The notes under the pieces: generated by a model
What the model was told of the DNA's origin: nothing
Database searches by the model: none
The model's input: the letters and a program-made list of their open reading frames with translations, nothing else
Program-made: the position numbers and the translations under genes
In this document: positions 9,861-22,587 of the stretch, in pieces
Numbering within the stretch: the first letter of the stretch is position 1
How the letters are laid out: the number at the start of each line of letters is the position of its first letter
Source of the DNA: Garcia nutans
Taxonomy: Eukaryota; Streptophyta; Magnoliopsida; Malpighiales; Euphorbiaceae
NCBI GenBank assembly: GCA_947685225.1
Contig: CANTUV010000032.1
Location: 21,335,501 to 21,399,500, forward strand
DNA: 64,000 bases
Direction of reading: 5' to 3'

Positions 9861-11250
9861 TTATGCATCATCAGGAATACACAACCTATCTGTGTACCAT
9901 AGACTGCCATCATCCCTCACAAAAAAGTCTTGACTCTCCCCCTTCTGACAAACCAACACAATTTTTTGAATTCTCTCATCTGCCAACTGAGCCTCCCTAA
10001 TATGATCCAACAAGACTGGCCTCAACTGCAATTGAGTCATCAAAGCGCCATCATCACAAGGCTCAAATATAGTATGCAACGCTCTTAACTCAACAAGCAA
10101 TGAGAGCGAATAAGTAGTCAAACCTGCCAAAGACTTTCTACTCAAGGCATCAGTAACAACATTTGCCTTACCAAGATGATAATCAATTAAATAGTCATAG
10201 TCTTTAATCAACTCTAACCACCGTCTCTGTAGAAGATTCAGTTCTCTCTGAACATCTAGATATTTCAAACTCTTGTGATCCGTATAAATGAAAAACTTCT
10301 CCCCATACAAGTAATGCCACTAAATCTTCAAGGCAAAAACTATAGCTACTAATTTCAAATCATACGTCAGGTAATTCAGCTCATGTTGCTTTAACTATCA
10401 AGAGGCATAAGCAATGACTCTACCCTCCTACATTAGAACACAACCTCAACCACTACGTGAAGCATCACTGTATTTTACATATGGTTTACCTTCCACAAGC
10501 AGGGTAAGGACAAGAGCCTGAGTCAACATCTCCCTCAGTTTCTCAAAACTCGCCTGACATTGATCTGTCCACATAAATCTAACTCCTTTCCAAAGCAATC
10601 TAGTTAGTGGTGTAGCTATCATAGAAAAATCCTTCACAAAATGATGATAATAGCCTGCAAATCCTAGAAAACTTCTAACCTCTGTCATAGTCTTCGATGG
10701 ACTCCAATTCAAGATAGCCTCAACCTTCCTCAGATCAACTCTAATACCCTTTGCTGAAACCACATGACCAAGAAAAGCTACCTGATCCAGCTAGAACTCA
10801 CACTTTGATAGCTTAGCATACAACTGCTTCTCTCTTAGAGTCTGCAATACAATCCGCAAATGCTTGTCATGATCCTACTCATTATGTGAATACACCAAAA
10901 TGTCATCAATGAAGACCACCACAAACTGATCTAAATATGGTATGAGCACCCTATTCATCAAATCCATAAAAGCTACTGGTGCATTTGTCAATCCAAAGGG
11001 CATCACCGAAAACTCATAATGCCCATACCTCGTGCAAAAAGCTATCTTAGGTACATCCACATCTCTGACTCTCAACTGATGGTACCCTGATCTCAGATCA
11101 ATCTTAAAGAATGTTGTTGCTCCCTTCAGCTGATCAAAGAGATCATCTATCCGAGGCAAAGGATACTTATTCTTGATGATCACCTTATTCAACTGCCTAT
11201 AATCAATACACAATCTTAAGGTGTCATCCTTCTTCTTCACAAACAACACA
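9861..11250 (-). pseudogene. gypsy reverse transcriptase and RNase H (decayed)
   Basis: RT begins LFVKKKDDTLRLCIDYRQLN (near 11249) and contains LPRIDDLFDQLKGATTFFKI, the SVMPFGLTNAP block and the active-site VVFIDDILVYS (F-I-D-D box, about 10890). Then follows the connection GFAGYYHHFVKDFS with KPYVKYSDASRSG, the RNase H first Asp (10446-10763). The remainder (9861-10310) reads IYTDHKSLKYL and DYHLGKANVVTDALSRKS, the C-terminal RNase H and tether. Breaks occur around 10770-10870, 10320-10445 and 9860. Confidence 0.88.
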
Positions 11251-11935
11251 GGCTTTCCCCAGGAGACACACTTGGATGGAAAAACTCTTTTTCCAACAAC
11301 TCTTGCAACTGCACCTTCAACTCTTTCATCTCAGCAGGTGCCACCCGATAAGAAATAATAGAGATGGGAGTGGTACCAGGCAACAAATAGATACCAAACT
11401 CCACTTCTCTCTCAGGAGGTACCCCTGGAAACTCATTAGGGAAATCATCTGGAAACTCGGCAACTGTGGGTATACTGTCAAGTTGGGACCCCACTACTCT
11501 AGTATCTACTACATGAGCAAGATAAGCCTCACATCCCTTCTGAATCATCCTCCCATATGAAACAGCTGAAAAAACATGGATAAAAGATACCTCTGCACTA
11601 GATACCATCACATCCCTACCATCACGTGTTCTCAGAGTAACACATTTCTTCTGACAATCTACCACCACCCCATGCCTGAATATCCAATCCATACCTAAAA
11701 TCAGATCATACTCCCTGAAAGGCATCTCAATCAGGTCACCGAGAAACTCCTCATCCTGAACAACAACTGGACAATCTCAGTGCACCCTACTCACCATAAT
11801 ACTATGCCCTAAAGGATTTGTGACCAAAATATCAAATCCTAAGGACTCAGAATACAAATCACTCACAGGAAAGATGGATGCACTGATGTAAGAATGAGTC
11901 AATCCAGGGTCTAATAATGCCAAGAACTAAAGTGC
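11237..11935 (-). pseudogene. gypsy aspartic protease region
   Basis: About 11727-11930 encodes ALLDPGLTHSYISAS with the flap-side D-x-G retained, followed by a stop, then 11237-11725 continues with EYDLILGMDWIFRHGVVVDC, the second conserved protease motif (LGMDWL), and the linker into RT (FPGVPPEREVEFGIYLLPGT). The product would cleave the gag-pol precursor. It overlaps the RT piece by frame. Confidence 0.8.
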
Positions 11936-11999
11936 CAAATAAAGTAAAAGTACTAGCAATAATAGCTGAAGCATCTGGCTGCCTCTGTATCACGTAAAC

Positions 12000-13260
12000 C
12001 CGCTGTGATGGTCCTGCCTCATTTGGTCTACTACCTCTGGCTGTAAAACCTCCACTCTGACTAGTCCCAGATCGATCACCTCTACCAAAACCTCTGCCAC
12101 CACAACCCCCTCTGACACTGGGTCGAGAAGCTACAATATCTGCCTATCTATTCTCTGGTGGCTCTGAAAAATCTCTGATAAAATGGTGCATCTAAAACAC
12201 ACTCCCGAAGCACCTCTCCACCAGCAGACACCTCCATGTGTTTTACCACAATGAACACAAGTACATGGAGCAGGCCTCTGAGCCATTGCAGTTGGAGCAC
12301 TAGCCACTGAAACTGCAGGTCTCTATCCCTGTCTCTGCTATTGTACTGCCTCTGGCTCCTATTGAACCTCTAAAAATATCCCTCTCAGCCTCTCTTCACT
12401 GATGAAGACCCTACCTCACTCTGTGGTCTCCTAGCTCTGGTCTCCTCAACCCTGGCAGCTGCTATAAGACTCTGTGCTCTCTCTACACTCCTGGAAGCTA
12501 TAACCAATTGAGAAAAATCTTGATACCGAGAGCCTGCTATGATACACATGATAGAGGGTCTCAATCCCTCCTCAAATCTCCTGCACTTGTCAATCTCGTC
12601 AAAAATGATCCCACTAGCATAATGACTCAATCGGATAAATTCGATCTCATGCTCTGTCACTGTGCTAGTATCCTATCTCAGACTCAGAAACTCCATCTTC
12701 TTTGCATCCTTATACTCCCTCAGAGTATATTTCTGCTAAAATTTCCACAGGAAATCATCTTAGGTCAAGACTGGTGGATCATCCAGAGCATGTGGAATCG
12801 TCTTCCACCAATCATACGCATCCCTCTGCAGAAGAGATTTGGCATAATCAAACTTCTCTTACGGACTAGCCTGCAACTGAATAAACACTCTTTGCACCCT
12901 GTCCAGCCAGTGCTCTGTTACAACAGGGTCTGTAGTACCAATGAAGTCCTCAGCTCTGAACTTTCTCAGCTTATCATAATTCCTCAATGACAACTGTGGC
13001 TGCAGCTGTGGCGGCGGCTGCTGAACTGGAGCCTGCCTCAACAACTCTACCATATGGCATACCTAGCCAAGTGGAATCTCATCAGCTGCTGGTGTCATAG
13101 GCACAGAAACAGATGCCTCACCAGTAGACACAACTCTAGCTCCATCTCTAGTCTCATCATGAGCCACATTCTCTACACTCCCTCTGTAGACTGATGCGTC
13201 CGAGATGCCATAACTACCTATATCTGCAAACACGGTAGAAATTACTATATCAAAGATCAA
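12000..13260 (-). pseudogene. gypsy gag (capsid-like and zinc-knuckle), decayed
   Basis: The N-terminal part (13063-13260) is acidic and unrecognised. 12859-13053 encodes NYDKLRKFRAEDFIGTTDPV then EHWLDRVQRVF, the retrotransposon gag core that packs around the RNA. 12385-12660 encodes VTEHEIEFIRLSHYASGII-like gag C-terminal helices. A CCHC knuckle reading CVHCGKTHGGVC lies at about 12225-12270. Stops and frameshifts separate these parts. Confidence 0.82.
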
Positions 13261-13353
13261 AAACTGCCAGTGTCAATACATGTATTACAATTGAAAACTA
13301 TTTTCAAATCTCTCATTATCTCTCTCTATCAACCCAATTAGGTTGAGAACCCC

Positions 13354-13373
13354 AAACCTAGGCTCTAATACCA
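13354..13373 (-). promoter_or_regulatory. Primer-binding site of the gypsy element
   Basis: Seven bases inside the 5' LTR, the minus strand reads TGGTATTAGAGCCTAGGTTT, close to the TGGTATCAGAGC sequence complementary to the 3' end of initiator tRNA-Met that primes many plant retroelements. One mismatch in the first 12. Confidence 0.75.
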
Positions 13374-13380
13374 AAATAAA

Positions 13381-16310
13381 TGTAACACCCTTATACCTTA
13401 TATACGTATAATACATATTTTCAGCATATATAAAATATGCATATACGGTACAAAAATGTCACAGACCGGTTTAATAAAAATTTTCACATTTTTTATTTAA
13501 AATTTCAAATACTAAATATATAAAATTAAATAGTATATAAATATTCTTTACTTGTTATAGGAACCCAAAATAAACATTTTATAAGAAAATCTCTTGGAAA
13601 AATTCGCCAGAGTTTTGTCTGTAATTTGGACATTCCAAAATTTAGCAAAACACAAACTGCATCAGAAAACACTAAAATCACCATTTCACCCATAGTCCTC
13701 AATTTCACCTAGTTTCTCAAACATTTACATATATATATATATCTAATTTAGAACACATTTAAACTCCCATTTCAAATAACTTAACCTAAACATTCTTTAT
13801 AGTTTACAATACATAAAATCCAAAAACATGATATAATATGCATAATACCCAAAATTTATAATAACATAAAATATATACATGCTACTGATAGTGTTCTGAT
13901 CTTTATATCAACTCTACAAGCACAACCATAAGTTTAGACCCAACCTAGTCTAGAAGAACTCTCCGGCTTAGCTGAATATACCCTGTCATCTGCGCGATGT
14001 AAATAATCGCGCTAAGCCAAAAGCCTATTGATACAAACTTAATAACAATAAATCTCAAATGCAATGCCAATGCACAATGCATATGGATATCACATCATTC
14101 CATTTTCTCATATTTTTCAAATATTTAACAATCCACAATTCTCATAAAACAAACACAAACATGGGCCCAAAGATAACTAATATGCTATTCAAATTCCAGA
14201 GTTACTGTTTTGGTCTATAATGACACCATGTGTATAGCCCCGTAGGCAAAAAATCAATGTAATAGTCCAACTAGGTCTTAGCTTATGACCCGGTCATTTC
14301 AGCCAGCCCAGCTTTAAGGACTTGTTTTTGAGGCTTACGACCCGGTCATTTTACCTCAAAAAGATTTTCACAGTGACTCCCAGCGTCTAGCCCATAGATA
14401 AATCATAGGCATGCCGCCAAACACAGAACTCTGAAAAATTGAATAACATACTAGGCATACAATTTATTCATATTTCTCATTCATATCAATATCAATTCAT
14501 TTCATTATGTTTCCACATATCTCATTACATTATACCACATTTTTGCATTTACAGCACATTACCTAATTACTTTGGGTATTTCCATATAATTCACATATTA
14601 ATCACATTTAATGTAATCTAGCCAATACCAATGGCTTTTTAACAATGCACTTAATGCATACACAACAAATGGCATTACCCAAACACTTTGGGTCACTTTC
14701 ACATAATACACATATTTCACATTTTACACAATTTAGCCATTATCAATGGCTTTTCACAATGCATTTAACACATATATGATATTACAAATGTCATTGCACA
14801 TTATTCATACATAACCAATGTATCAAGTAGATTAACACATTTTCCAGCCAAAATGTGTTAAGCCCAAATGTCATGCAAACATAACCAATGTATTCACAAT
14901 TTGTACTTACCTCAAATAGCAACCAAAATAAGCTTAAAACAACCTTCAATCCTATTCTTCCAACTTGCCCTTCACCACTTGGATAAAGCAAATTAACCTT
15001 CCTCAATGCCTAAACCAAATGTGATAGCAAATAATCATTTAGTATCATATTTAATGGCATTTTTAATATTAAGCCATAATTAAACCCCATCCAAGCAAAA
15101 ATCCAAAATTTAAGGCTAACCTCACTTTAACTTTGGATTCTCATACTAGGCCATTCATTTTAATATATTAAGTTTATTTATATTATTAGATACATATTTT
15201 AATACATTTAAACCATTTACATTATAAAAACACACTCTTATACACAAAACCCTACAATGACATAACCTTCCCCTATTGAAGATTTTCCATTCCAACATAA
15301 TCCATTAATCATTTTAAGCTTATATTCATCACTTATATCACCAAACAACATGCTTAAACAAATAAAATCAAACAATTCAACAACTCTAAAAAATCACTTT
15401 TCCAAAACTCTAAATCTCCACTTCCATTCTCAAACTCCAAGCAAACACAACCAAATCCAATATTTGACTTTAAAATACTTGTTCATGCACCAAAAAAACT
15501 CATTTAGAACCAATTTTCACAATTAAAACCATGATTTTTTAAACCCTAAAAGTTCGTAACCCTAAATTCTCTCTCTTCACCATTCTTACCCAAACTCAAC
15601 CATTTCTTCAATCCAACCTTAAAATCATTGTTAACTACCCAAAATAACACCATACACACCAATTCCAATAATTATAACATACTACTTAAAAAATTCAAAA
15701 TTACACATAACCAAAATTTCCATGGAATTCAAAGAAAAGAGTTGGAAACTTACCAAATTTGGTGGAAATCACCAAAAATTCACTTTAAACTTGTTAAATC
15801 CTTAAATATGTGGAGTATGGAAGAATCAAAACCTTGGTCTAAGCTCTCATGGTGGTTCAGCCCTTTTGAGAAGAAGAAGAAGATGAAAAACTTTTTAATT
15901 TCTCTTTCCTTTCATCTTTTATTTTAAACCATATATATATATATATATATTATTTAATATTTTAATAATTAATTATTTAATTATTTATTTAATAAATTAA
16001 AAGTGCAAACATCCATCTTCCATTCAAAAATTATGTATTTTTGAATTAATTTAATAATTTTGAATTTTTAATATTTAATTAGCAAAATACCCTTTTTCTT
16101 TGACTTTTGACTTTTCTTTTAAAAAGTGTTGACTTTTATATATTGTGTATATTTTGTATATAGATCATATATATATTCTACTTTTTCATTTTAAATTCCT
16201 TTATTTTTCACTTAAAACTATTAATTTAATTTATCCAATTTAATTATAAAATATTTTATCAAATTTCCAAAAATTAGAAATTTTCAAAAAAAAAAAATTG
16301 GGATATTACA
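13381..16310 (-). repeat. 5' LTR of the gypsy element (right copy)
   Basis: Starts TGTAACACCC, ends GGGATATTACA. It is the partner of 5611-8538 and holds the same internal landmarks: hairpin pair at about 13992-14026, gtctagccc repeats at 14230-14400. Near-identity of the two copies indicates a relatively recent insertion. Confidence 0.88.
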
Positions 16311-18380
16311 TCATCTCTATTCTTCATTTTAATCAAGTTCAAGAATGCCAAGAACCAAGCAAGTTTCTCATCCAAGGAGGAAGAGCACTTGTTCCACCAC
16401 TTTGTCAAGGCAGTTGGCAATGCAAGCAAGGGGATTTTTCCCTTCAAGTTATATAAGTGATTATTCCTTGGATTTTTTGCACATTAGGGAGAATTTTGAG
16501 TTATATGTGAAAAACTTGCATTGGGAAAAATCTATCACCCTCAAACTATTGCAATTTTGAGAGTTAATAATTGAGTTTGTTGCCTCTCTTAAAGCGAAAA
16601 TAGATAATTCCAAGCATTGCACTAGGCTATGGTTTAAATTGAATGGGAAATAATATAGGATCACGATGGAACAATTATGTGAGGTGCTTAGATTTTTGCT
16701 TGAGCGGCATAGGATTATTCCTAAAGATTTTAAGCAACAATATGCATAGGGTGAATTAGGATCGGGTGGGACCTAAATCATCTAAGGCAACTAAATTGAT
16801 AAATCAGCTAAGGCAACTAGATTGATAAATCCCATTTTAAAATATTTGCATATGTATATGGCTTGTAGTTTCTTTGCACAAAAAGAAAGCCCCAGAGTCG
16901 TTGAACTCAATGAGTTATTTTCTTGTTGTGTGCTTACTGTGTTACACATGTCAACATTGATTTTTGGTTGGCAGAGCTCCTGGATCATATGGCCCATAAG
17001 AGAAAAGGGATGATATTTATTGGTGGATTTGTCACTACCCTAGTCCTTGCTCTGAGTAGAACCTTTGATCCTTAGAATTGTGGAATGCAAAAGATTTTTG
17101 AAAGTGATATGTTAGACATTACCACTCTTGAAAAAATGCAAATGGTGTCGAAGAGTAGAGGGACCTACGTAATGGATTCTAGTAAGATGAATCAAAGGAT
17201 GATAAACAAAAGCGACCCAAAGGTGATGATGAATCTGACTCTAACTTACTGAGTTTGGATGAAGATGCCCTAGTCCCTGATAATTATGAGTTGATCGGCA
17301 AAATAGAGGCATTCAAGGAGAATGTTGATCGGAGTCATGATCAGGTGCTAAATCAACTTGAACTCATTATCAGCAATTTGGCTAGCATTCTCAATCTTCA
17401 CCCCTCTGGTACAACATCTACGCAACCTGCAATGCAGTAGCTTTAGACTATCATTAGGGATTTTTTATAATTTTCTGTCTTAGATGTTTTATTTTAAGTT
17501 TTTAGTAATTTATACTTCATGTTTATATATAGTTTGCTTTAATTTTATTTTTATTTCTTGTGGAAGTTTAATATGTCTTTGTGGTCAAGATAAAGTAGCA
17601 CTTTATATCACACATTGGAGCAATGGAAATCAAGTTTTGACTCAACTTATGTTCTTTCAATTTATTATTGCATGTTTACATTGGGGACAATGTGAATCTT
17701 AAAGTTTGGGGTGCAAAGTTTTTATTTTTAACTTATTCATGGTTAAAGTTTTAGTAATATAATGTTTTTCTTTGAATAAATGAATTTTCAAAAGCTTACT
17801 AGCTATTAGATTATTGATATATGACAGTGGAAATTTTTGAAACATGAATTTAAGAATTGTGTAGAATTATACTTATTGTTAACTTTGATTATCATTATTG
17901 GCATTATCTTTAACTTGTGAGAATTTGAGCCATTTAAGTCGTATGCAAATTTGTTATTTTTTTAGTGGATATTTTTTATTGATGTATTTCTAGAACTTGC
18001 TTAGATATGCATTTCAAGACCACATCGAAATTTCAATTGAGCACCAACATGATTAAGACATCTAGGTGTACCATTTATCTTGAACGACCAACCTTTTATA
18101 TATGTAAGCCAATTTTGAGCCTATTTCATTTTTTTCCCATTTCTTTCTTTGCACATTAACATTAGCCTTGAACCATTTCCTTCCATTTCTTATCCTTTCA
18201 TTAAGAGTAAGAGTATTTGAGAAATTTAGTAATTGAGTTGTTGTGAATCTTAAAGTGTGGAGTTAAATTTAGTGGATTGAAAGTTGCGAATGCAATACTT
18301 TGCAATTACGGTGTTTCTTTATTTGATTTTCTTTTTCCTTATATTATTTCTATATAAAATCTAAGAAATGAGAATCAATT
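16311..18380 (+). mobile_element. Interior of an old Athila-like element
   Basis: Carries a short ORF starting MPRTKQVSHPRRKSTCSTTL (16345-16560), of the kind that opens the Athila-related plant transposon-protein polyproteins, then a degenerate coding region ending in an open stretch with DNYELIGKIEAFKENVDRSH (17255-17440). After it comes a 3'-untranslated region with the ggggacaatgtgaatcttaaagtttgggg block (17683-17715) typical of Athila 3' regions. Several stops. No intact domain could be identified, so the assignment rests on layout and the 3' motifs. Confidence 0.5.
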
Positions 18381-19871
18381 TGTAATATCCCAAAAAATAC
18401 CCTAGAAGTTTGATGTAATAATTGTTGTAATTGAAGTAAGTGTATTTGTGTTTAATTGGAAAAGAGGAAAATAAGTGAAGAGAGAGTTTATATGTTGTAT
18501 ATATGTAAATATATATAACATATACACAAGCCAATGGGAAAGTCAAAGGAAGAGATTAATTATTTATTAATTGTGTTTTAGGGATTATTTTATTATAAGT
18601 GGGATCAGAGTTAGTGGAGTGGAAGAAGATATTTGTATTATTTTATATTATTTTTCTTGGAGGAGAGGGTTTTGAGGAGATGATTTGACTTTTGCTTTCT
18701 ATCTTTTCTTCTTTCTTTCTTCCTTTGCCGTGGACCATTTTCTTTCCTTCTCTTCTCTTTGCTTTTCTGTGTTGTCCGGCCATCAAGAAGAAAGAGAGAG
18801 CTAGATAGAGATTTGTTCTTCCAAGTTCAAGATCGAAGAGAGTTTTCAAGAGATCAAGTTGGAGGTTTAAGAGTTCTCCATCTTTGGTAAGTTCTCTCTT
18901 GATTTCTTGTGTTGTTTTTGAAGTTATGTGGATTTGTGAGTTGAAGTTGTGTTTGAGAATGTGTTTGGTTTGATTGTGTTGGGTTTAAGAGTATTTGGTT
19001 AATTTGATTTTGGATTTTTAGGGTTGGATTGAAGAAAAGAGTAAGTTGGTTGGTATTGATTAAGTTGTGGTTGTGTTTAGAGTTTTTGATGATGTTTGTG
19101 ATTTGTGCTTGATGTGTGTTTTGGCTTGTTTTGGTGTTGTTGCAAGTTTGAGATAGTTTTTTTTGGGTATGTTTTGTTAAGTTTGGTTGAAGTGGATGTT
19201 GGTGGATAGAAGTGATTTGTTAGTTGTGGTGTTGTTTTGGCAAGAATCTGGGTTTTTGGCCTGACACACCCATGAACACGTCCAGGGTCCTTAGGCTTGT
19301 CAATTGTTCTGTGTGGCAATAGGTTTGACACGGCCAGTAAGACGCCCGTGTGGTTGAGCGTGTCATGTGTAGAGTTTTCCCTAGTCAACTCTTAACTTGA
19401 TTACCTTTTTGTGTATCCCTGAGCAAGTGTATGTTATTATTCTTGGATTAGGTCTTGAAGAAGGTGATTTGTCATTGATTTAAGAAGCATAAGAACCTTG
19501 GGAAAGGGAGTGTTTTGAGTTGTGTGAATTGCTTTTGAGGTAAGTACACATCTTGCATTATTGCATTGTTGATTATTGTCAAGAATGTACTTTGCTATAC
19601 TTATATCAATGATGACATATATATGTATTATATGAATGATATGATGATGCAAATGATTGTACATTTGAAAGATGAATTGCTAAGATGGGTATTGAGATGT
19701 GATGGAATGTAAAGCCATTGTGGTTGGCTATAATGACTTTAATGAGGCATGTTTGCCAAATTGATGATGAGAATTGAGAATGGAATTGATAATGAAATAA
19801 TGAATGAATTGTGTGTCTAATGTGTTATTCCATTTTCAGAGTTTTGTTGTTGGTGGCATGCCTATTAGTAA

Positions 19872-20105
19872 CAATCTCTTGAAGTTAGGTTGGATTTGAT
19901 CCTTGAAGCCAAGTTGGGTTGAAGTTAAACATGTTTTACTCCCCTTGAAGCTTGGTTGGGTCTAATCCTTGAAGCCTAATTGAGATGTTACAACCCTTGA
20001 AGCTAGGTTGGGTTTTGTTCTTAAAGCCAAGTTGGGTTGATACTTAGCATGCTTTGTTCCCCTTGAAGCTTGGTTGAACCTAATCCTTGAAGCTTAGTTG
20101 GGATA
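19872..20105 (+). repeat. CCTTGAAGC...GTTGGGTT minisatellite in gypsy LTR
   Basis: Repeated words of the form ccttgaagcttggttgggt / cttgaagccaagttgggtt spaced about 25-65 bases apart. The same array is in the other LTRs of this subfamily at 29215-29440 (reverse), 39315-39425 and 50860-51020. Confidence 0.7.
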
Positions 20106-20309
20106 ATGATATTGATAAACGTGATAATTGAACCAAGGCATTAACTCTGAAAATTGAATGGCATATTAGTGTCTTTTGGGCCCATGCTTGTCTTTGTGTA
20201 ATTGTGATTCAATAATGATTGAATGATTGAATACTGAAATCTATGGAAAGTCATTGAAATGTGTGGCATTGCATTGCATTAAAGCATATTGTTAGTATCG
20301 TTTGTACTA

Positions 20310-20348
20310 CTGAGCCGTTGGCTCAGCGTGATTGTGGTTCATCCCGCA
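20310..20348 (+). promoter_or_regulatory. Conserved double hairpin in gypsy LTR
   Basis: CTGAGC-cgttg-GCTCAG is followed directly by GCGTGAT...ATCCCGC. In sister LTRs the first stem is CTAAGC/GCTTAG, so both arms changed together here. Function unknown. Confidence 0.6.
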
Positions 20349-20730
20349 GGTGACAGAGTTGAACCCGAGAGTTCCTCGAGATCGAGTGAGTCTAGGCTTT
20401 GAAGAATTTATTTTGGGACTTAAAGATCAGAGAAAAGCTGCCAATCATGTATAATTTCTTCATGTTTTATAAAGTATTGACTTTAATGTAAATTTAAGTA
20501 AAACTGTAAACATGGACTTGAATGTATTCACATATGTAAATATATTTAAAATTTCCACTGCGTATTAAGTAAAAGTTTATATCTACTTTGTTTTATAATA
20601 CAAGAAAACTACTTTATTTTCTATATTGTATAATGAGAAAGAATGTCTTATGTTTTAAAATGATTCAAGTGTTAAAGGAAACCGTAGCATCTCTATGTTC
20701 GGTGTGCGTATACTACACTGTGGTGCTATG

Positions 20731-22549
20731 TGTTACGCTCAAATTAACTCTACCACAAAGCGTCACTCGCAAGTATACGAGGTAGCTGTAGCAAAGGTGA
20801 TCGCCCCAAGGTCGTTCTCTCAAGGAAGCTAAAGTGGTTAATTGCTTATCAGATTATGTTTAACAAGTAATAAAGAGATTTATAAATTGCTAAATAATGA
20901 AGAAGATTGATTAAAGTTTAAAACAATAAAAGTAAATTGAGCTGTGTTTTGATTCACTTGATAGAATGGTCTAGGGTTTGCACTTCTCTACTACTTATAT
21001 GTATGAACGGTTATTCCTCTTAACTAATTCAATTTCAAAGATTAAATCTCAAACAACTCAACTAATCAAGTCAAGGAAATAAGCTCTCGCATTCAAACCT
21101 CTTTCAACTAATCTTGTTACAAGTGAAATAATCTTTTTAATAGGTTATATCTCTAATTCACCTAAGTCCCTAATTGAATTGTTCAAGTATTAAACTTCAT
21201 CTCTCGATCCATCATCTAATACCTTAAAACACATAATTGGTGATCAATCAATTATATATTAACAATGTTTCATTCAATCAAGGCTAAAGAAATTATTAGC
21301 TAAGAGAAAAACCAATTCATACAATCATAGCAGATCCATACAAACCCTAGACTAGATCAAATTAGTTCATAATGCAATTAAACATATTCATCTTATTAAT
21401 GTTCAAAGAAATCAAAATAGACATGATAATATCCATTCAATAAAAATAAAGAGAATAAGTTCAAGAACAAAACCAAGTTACAAACTCCTTGAAGCTTTTG
21501 AAGAATCTCTTGTTCAATCTTGCAAGAAGGATGTCTTGATGGCTAGAACAATTTAATCTAATCTAGTTTAATCCAAAATGAAATTAAAATCAAAGAAAAC
21601 AAAGTTAAAACCCTAGCTCTAATCTCTGACGGCTCCAAAATCTATTCTAAATCGTCCAACCCCTTTGAAACCCTCACTTTCTTTTCCTTTTATACGAAAC
21701 GTCGGCTTTAAAATTCGGTGCGCGCTTGTTTTATGAGAGACATGGCCATGTCATGAGGGACATGGCCGTGTGAGAGCCTTTTGGAGGGACACGGCCAGGT
21801 GACATGGCCGTGTCCCTTGCCAGTGTCCGCTACTGCTTCTTTCTTTCTTTTTCTTCTTTGCTTAAGTGACACGGCCATGTCATGAGGGACATGGCCGTGT
21901 TGGAGCTTGATGGAGGGACACGGCCAGGTGACATGGCCGTGTCCCTTGCCAGTGTCCTCTACTGTGAGTGTTAAATCTTCTTTGCCTTTGGAATTGGTGA
22001 GACACGGCCAAGTCAGAGGTGACTTGGCCGTGTTGCTTCATTTTTGAGAGACATGGCCAAGTGACATGGCCATGTCGCTTGCCAGTGTCGCCTGACATGG
22101 CCATGTCGCTTGCCAGTGTCGCCTACTGTGATGACTTGGCCGTGTTTGAGCATATTTGGAGAGACATGGCCAAGTGACATGGCCATGTCGCTTGCCAGTG
22201 TCGCCTGACATGGCCATGTCGCTTGCCAGTGTCGCCTGACATGGCCATGTCGCTTGCCAGTGTCGCCTATTGTGATGATTTCTTCTTCTTCATTCTTGGT
22301 TCCTTGGCTTTTTTAACCTAAAACAAAACTCAAATAAACTTTAAACAAAAAGTAAATAAACAATAACCAACAAAACATAAACACCATACTAAAAACTAGA
22401 TCAAAAACAACATAAACACTGAAATAAACTAAAACTACAAAATTAACAAAAACACTAAATAAACCGATTTAAACTAATAAAATACCTAAATAAAACAATA
22501 ATTATTATAATAAACAAGACACAAATCTATAACAAAAACTAACAAAACA
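20731..22549 (-). mobile_element. Solo Athila-type LTR
   Basis: Begins TGTTACGCTCAAATTAAC and ends aaactaacaaaaca. It is the reverse complement of the Athila LTRs at 25085-26731 and 33759-35354, but more diverged and longer (1819 bp) because of extra dyad repeats. Perfect target duplication CTATG at 20726-20730 and 22550-22554. It is inserted in the gypsy solo LTR about 40 bases before that LTR's end. Confidence 0.9.
21735..22265. repeat. Dyad-rich array with 31-bp tandem units
   Basis: Repeated gacacggcc/ggccgtgtc and gacatggccatgtcgc words. Between about 22080 and 22265 a 31-base unit (ctgacatggccatgtcgctt plus gccagtgtcgc) is repeated several times, some copies adjacent. This expansion is absent from the other Athila LTRs here. 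Confidence 0.8.
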
Positions 22550-22587
22550 CTATGTAGTGTGCGTGTACGGGATGTAGGCGTGTTACA

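Larger units (their letters stand above)
5611..16310 (-). mobile_element. Ty3/gypsy chromovirus-like LTR retrotransposon, full-length but decayed
   Basis: A 10.7 kb element on the minus strand. It has LTRs at 5611-8538 and 13381-16310 (about 2.93 kb each, visibly very similar), a primer-binding site just inside the right LTR, a polypurine tract just inside the left one, and gag-PR-RT-RNase H-IN-chromodomain between them. LTR borders are TGTAACACCC and GGGATATNACA. Flanks are TCATG (5606-5610) and TCATC (16311-16315), a 5-bp target duplication with one difference. Domain order and C-terminal chromodomain place it in the chromovirus branch, with LTR length like the Tekay/Del group. Many stops and frameshifts make it non-functional. 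Confidence 0.9.
18381..22587 (+). mobile_element. Solo Ty3/gypsy LTR (contains a nested solo Athila LTR)
   Basis: Begins TGTAATATCCC and ends TGTAGGCGTGTTACA. It is flanked by perfect 5-bp target duplications CAATT (18376-18380 and 22588-22592). Net length without the nested LTR is about 2.38 kb. It contains the CCTTGAAG minisatellite (19872-20105), the hairpin pair (20310-20348) and the GACACGGCC dyads (19260-19370). No internal region: a product of LTR-LTR recombination. It sits in the older Athila-like element. Confidence 0.88.

Noticed and set aside
18643..18849. Lys/Arg-rich open frame on the minus strand
   Set aside because: Antisense of a tttctttcttcctt pyrimidine tract in the solo LTR; low complexity, not a gene.
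21880..22104. Open frame with repeated GHVTWPCL / RPCHLAVS
   Set aside because: Translation of the GACACGGCC dyad array; the repeated text is nucleotide-driven.
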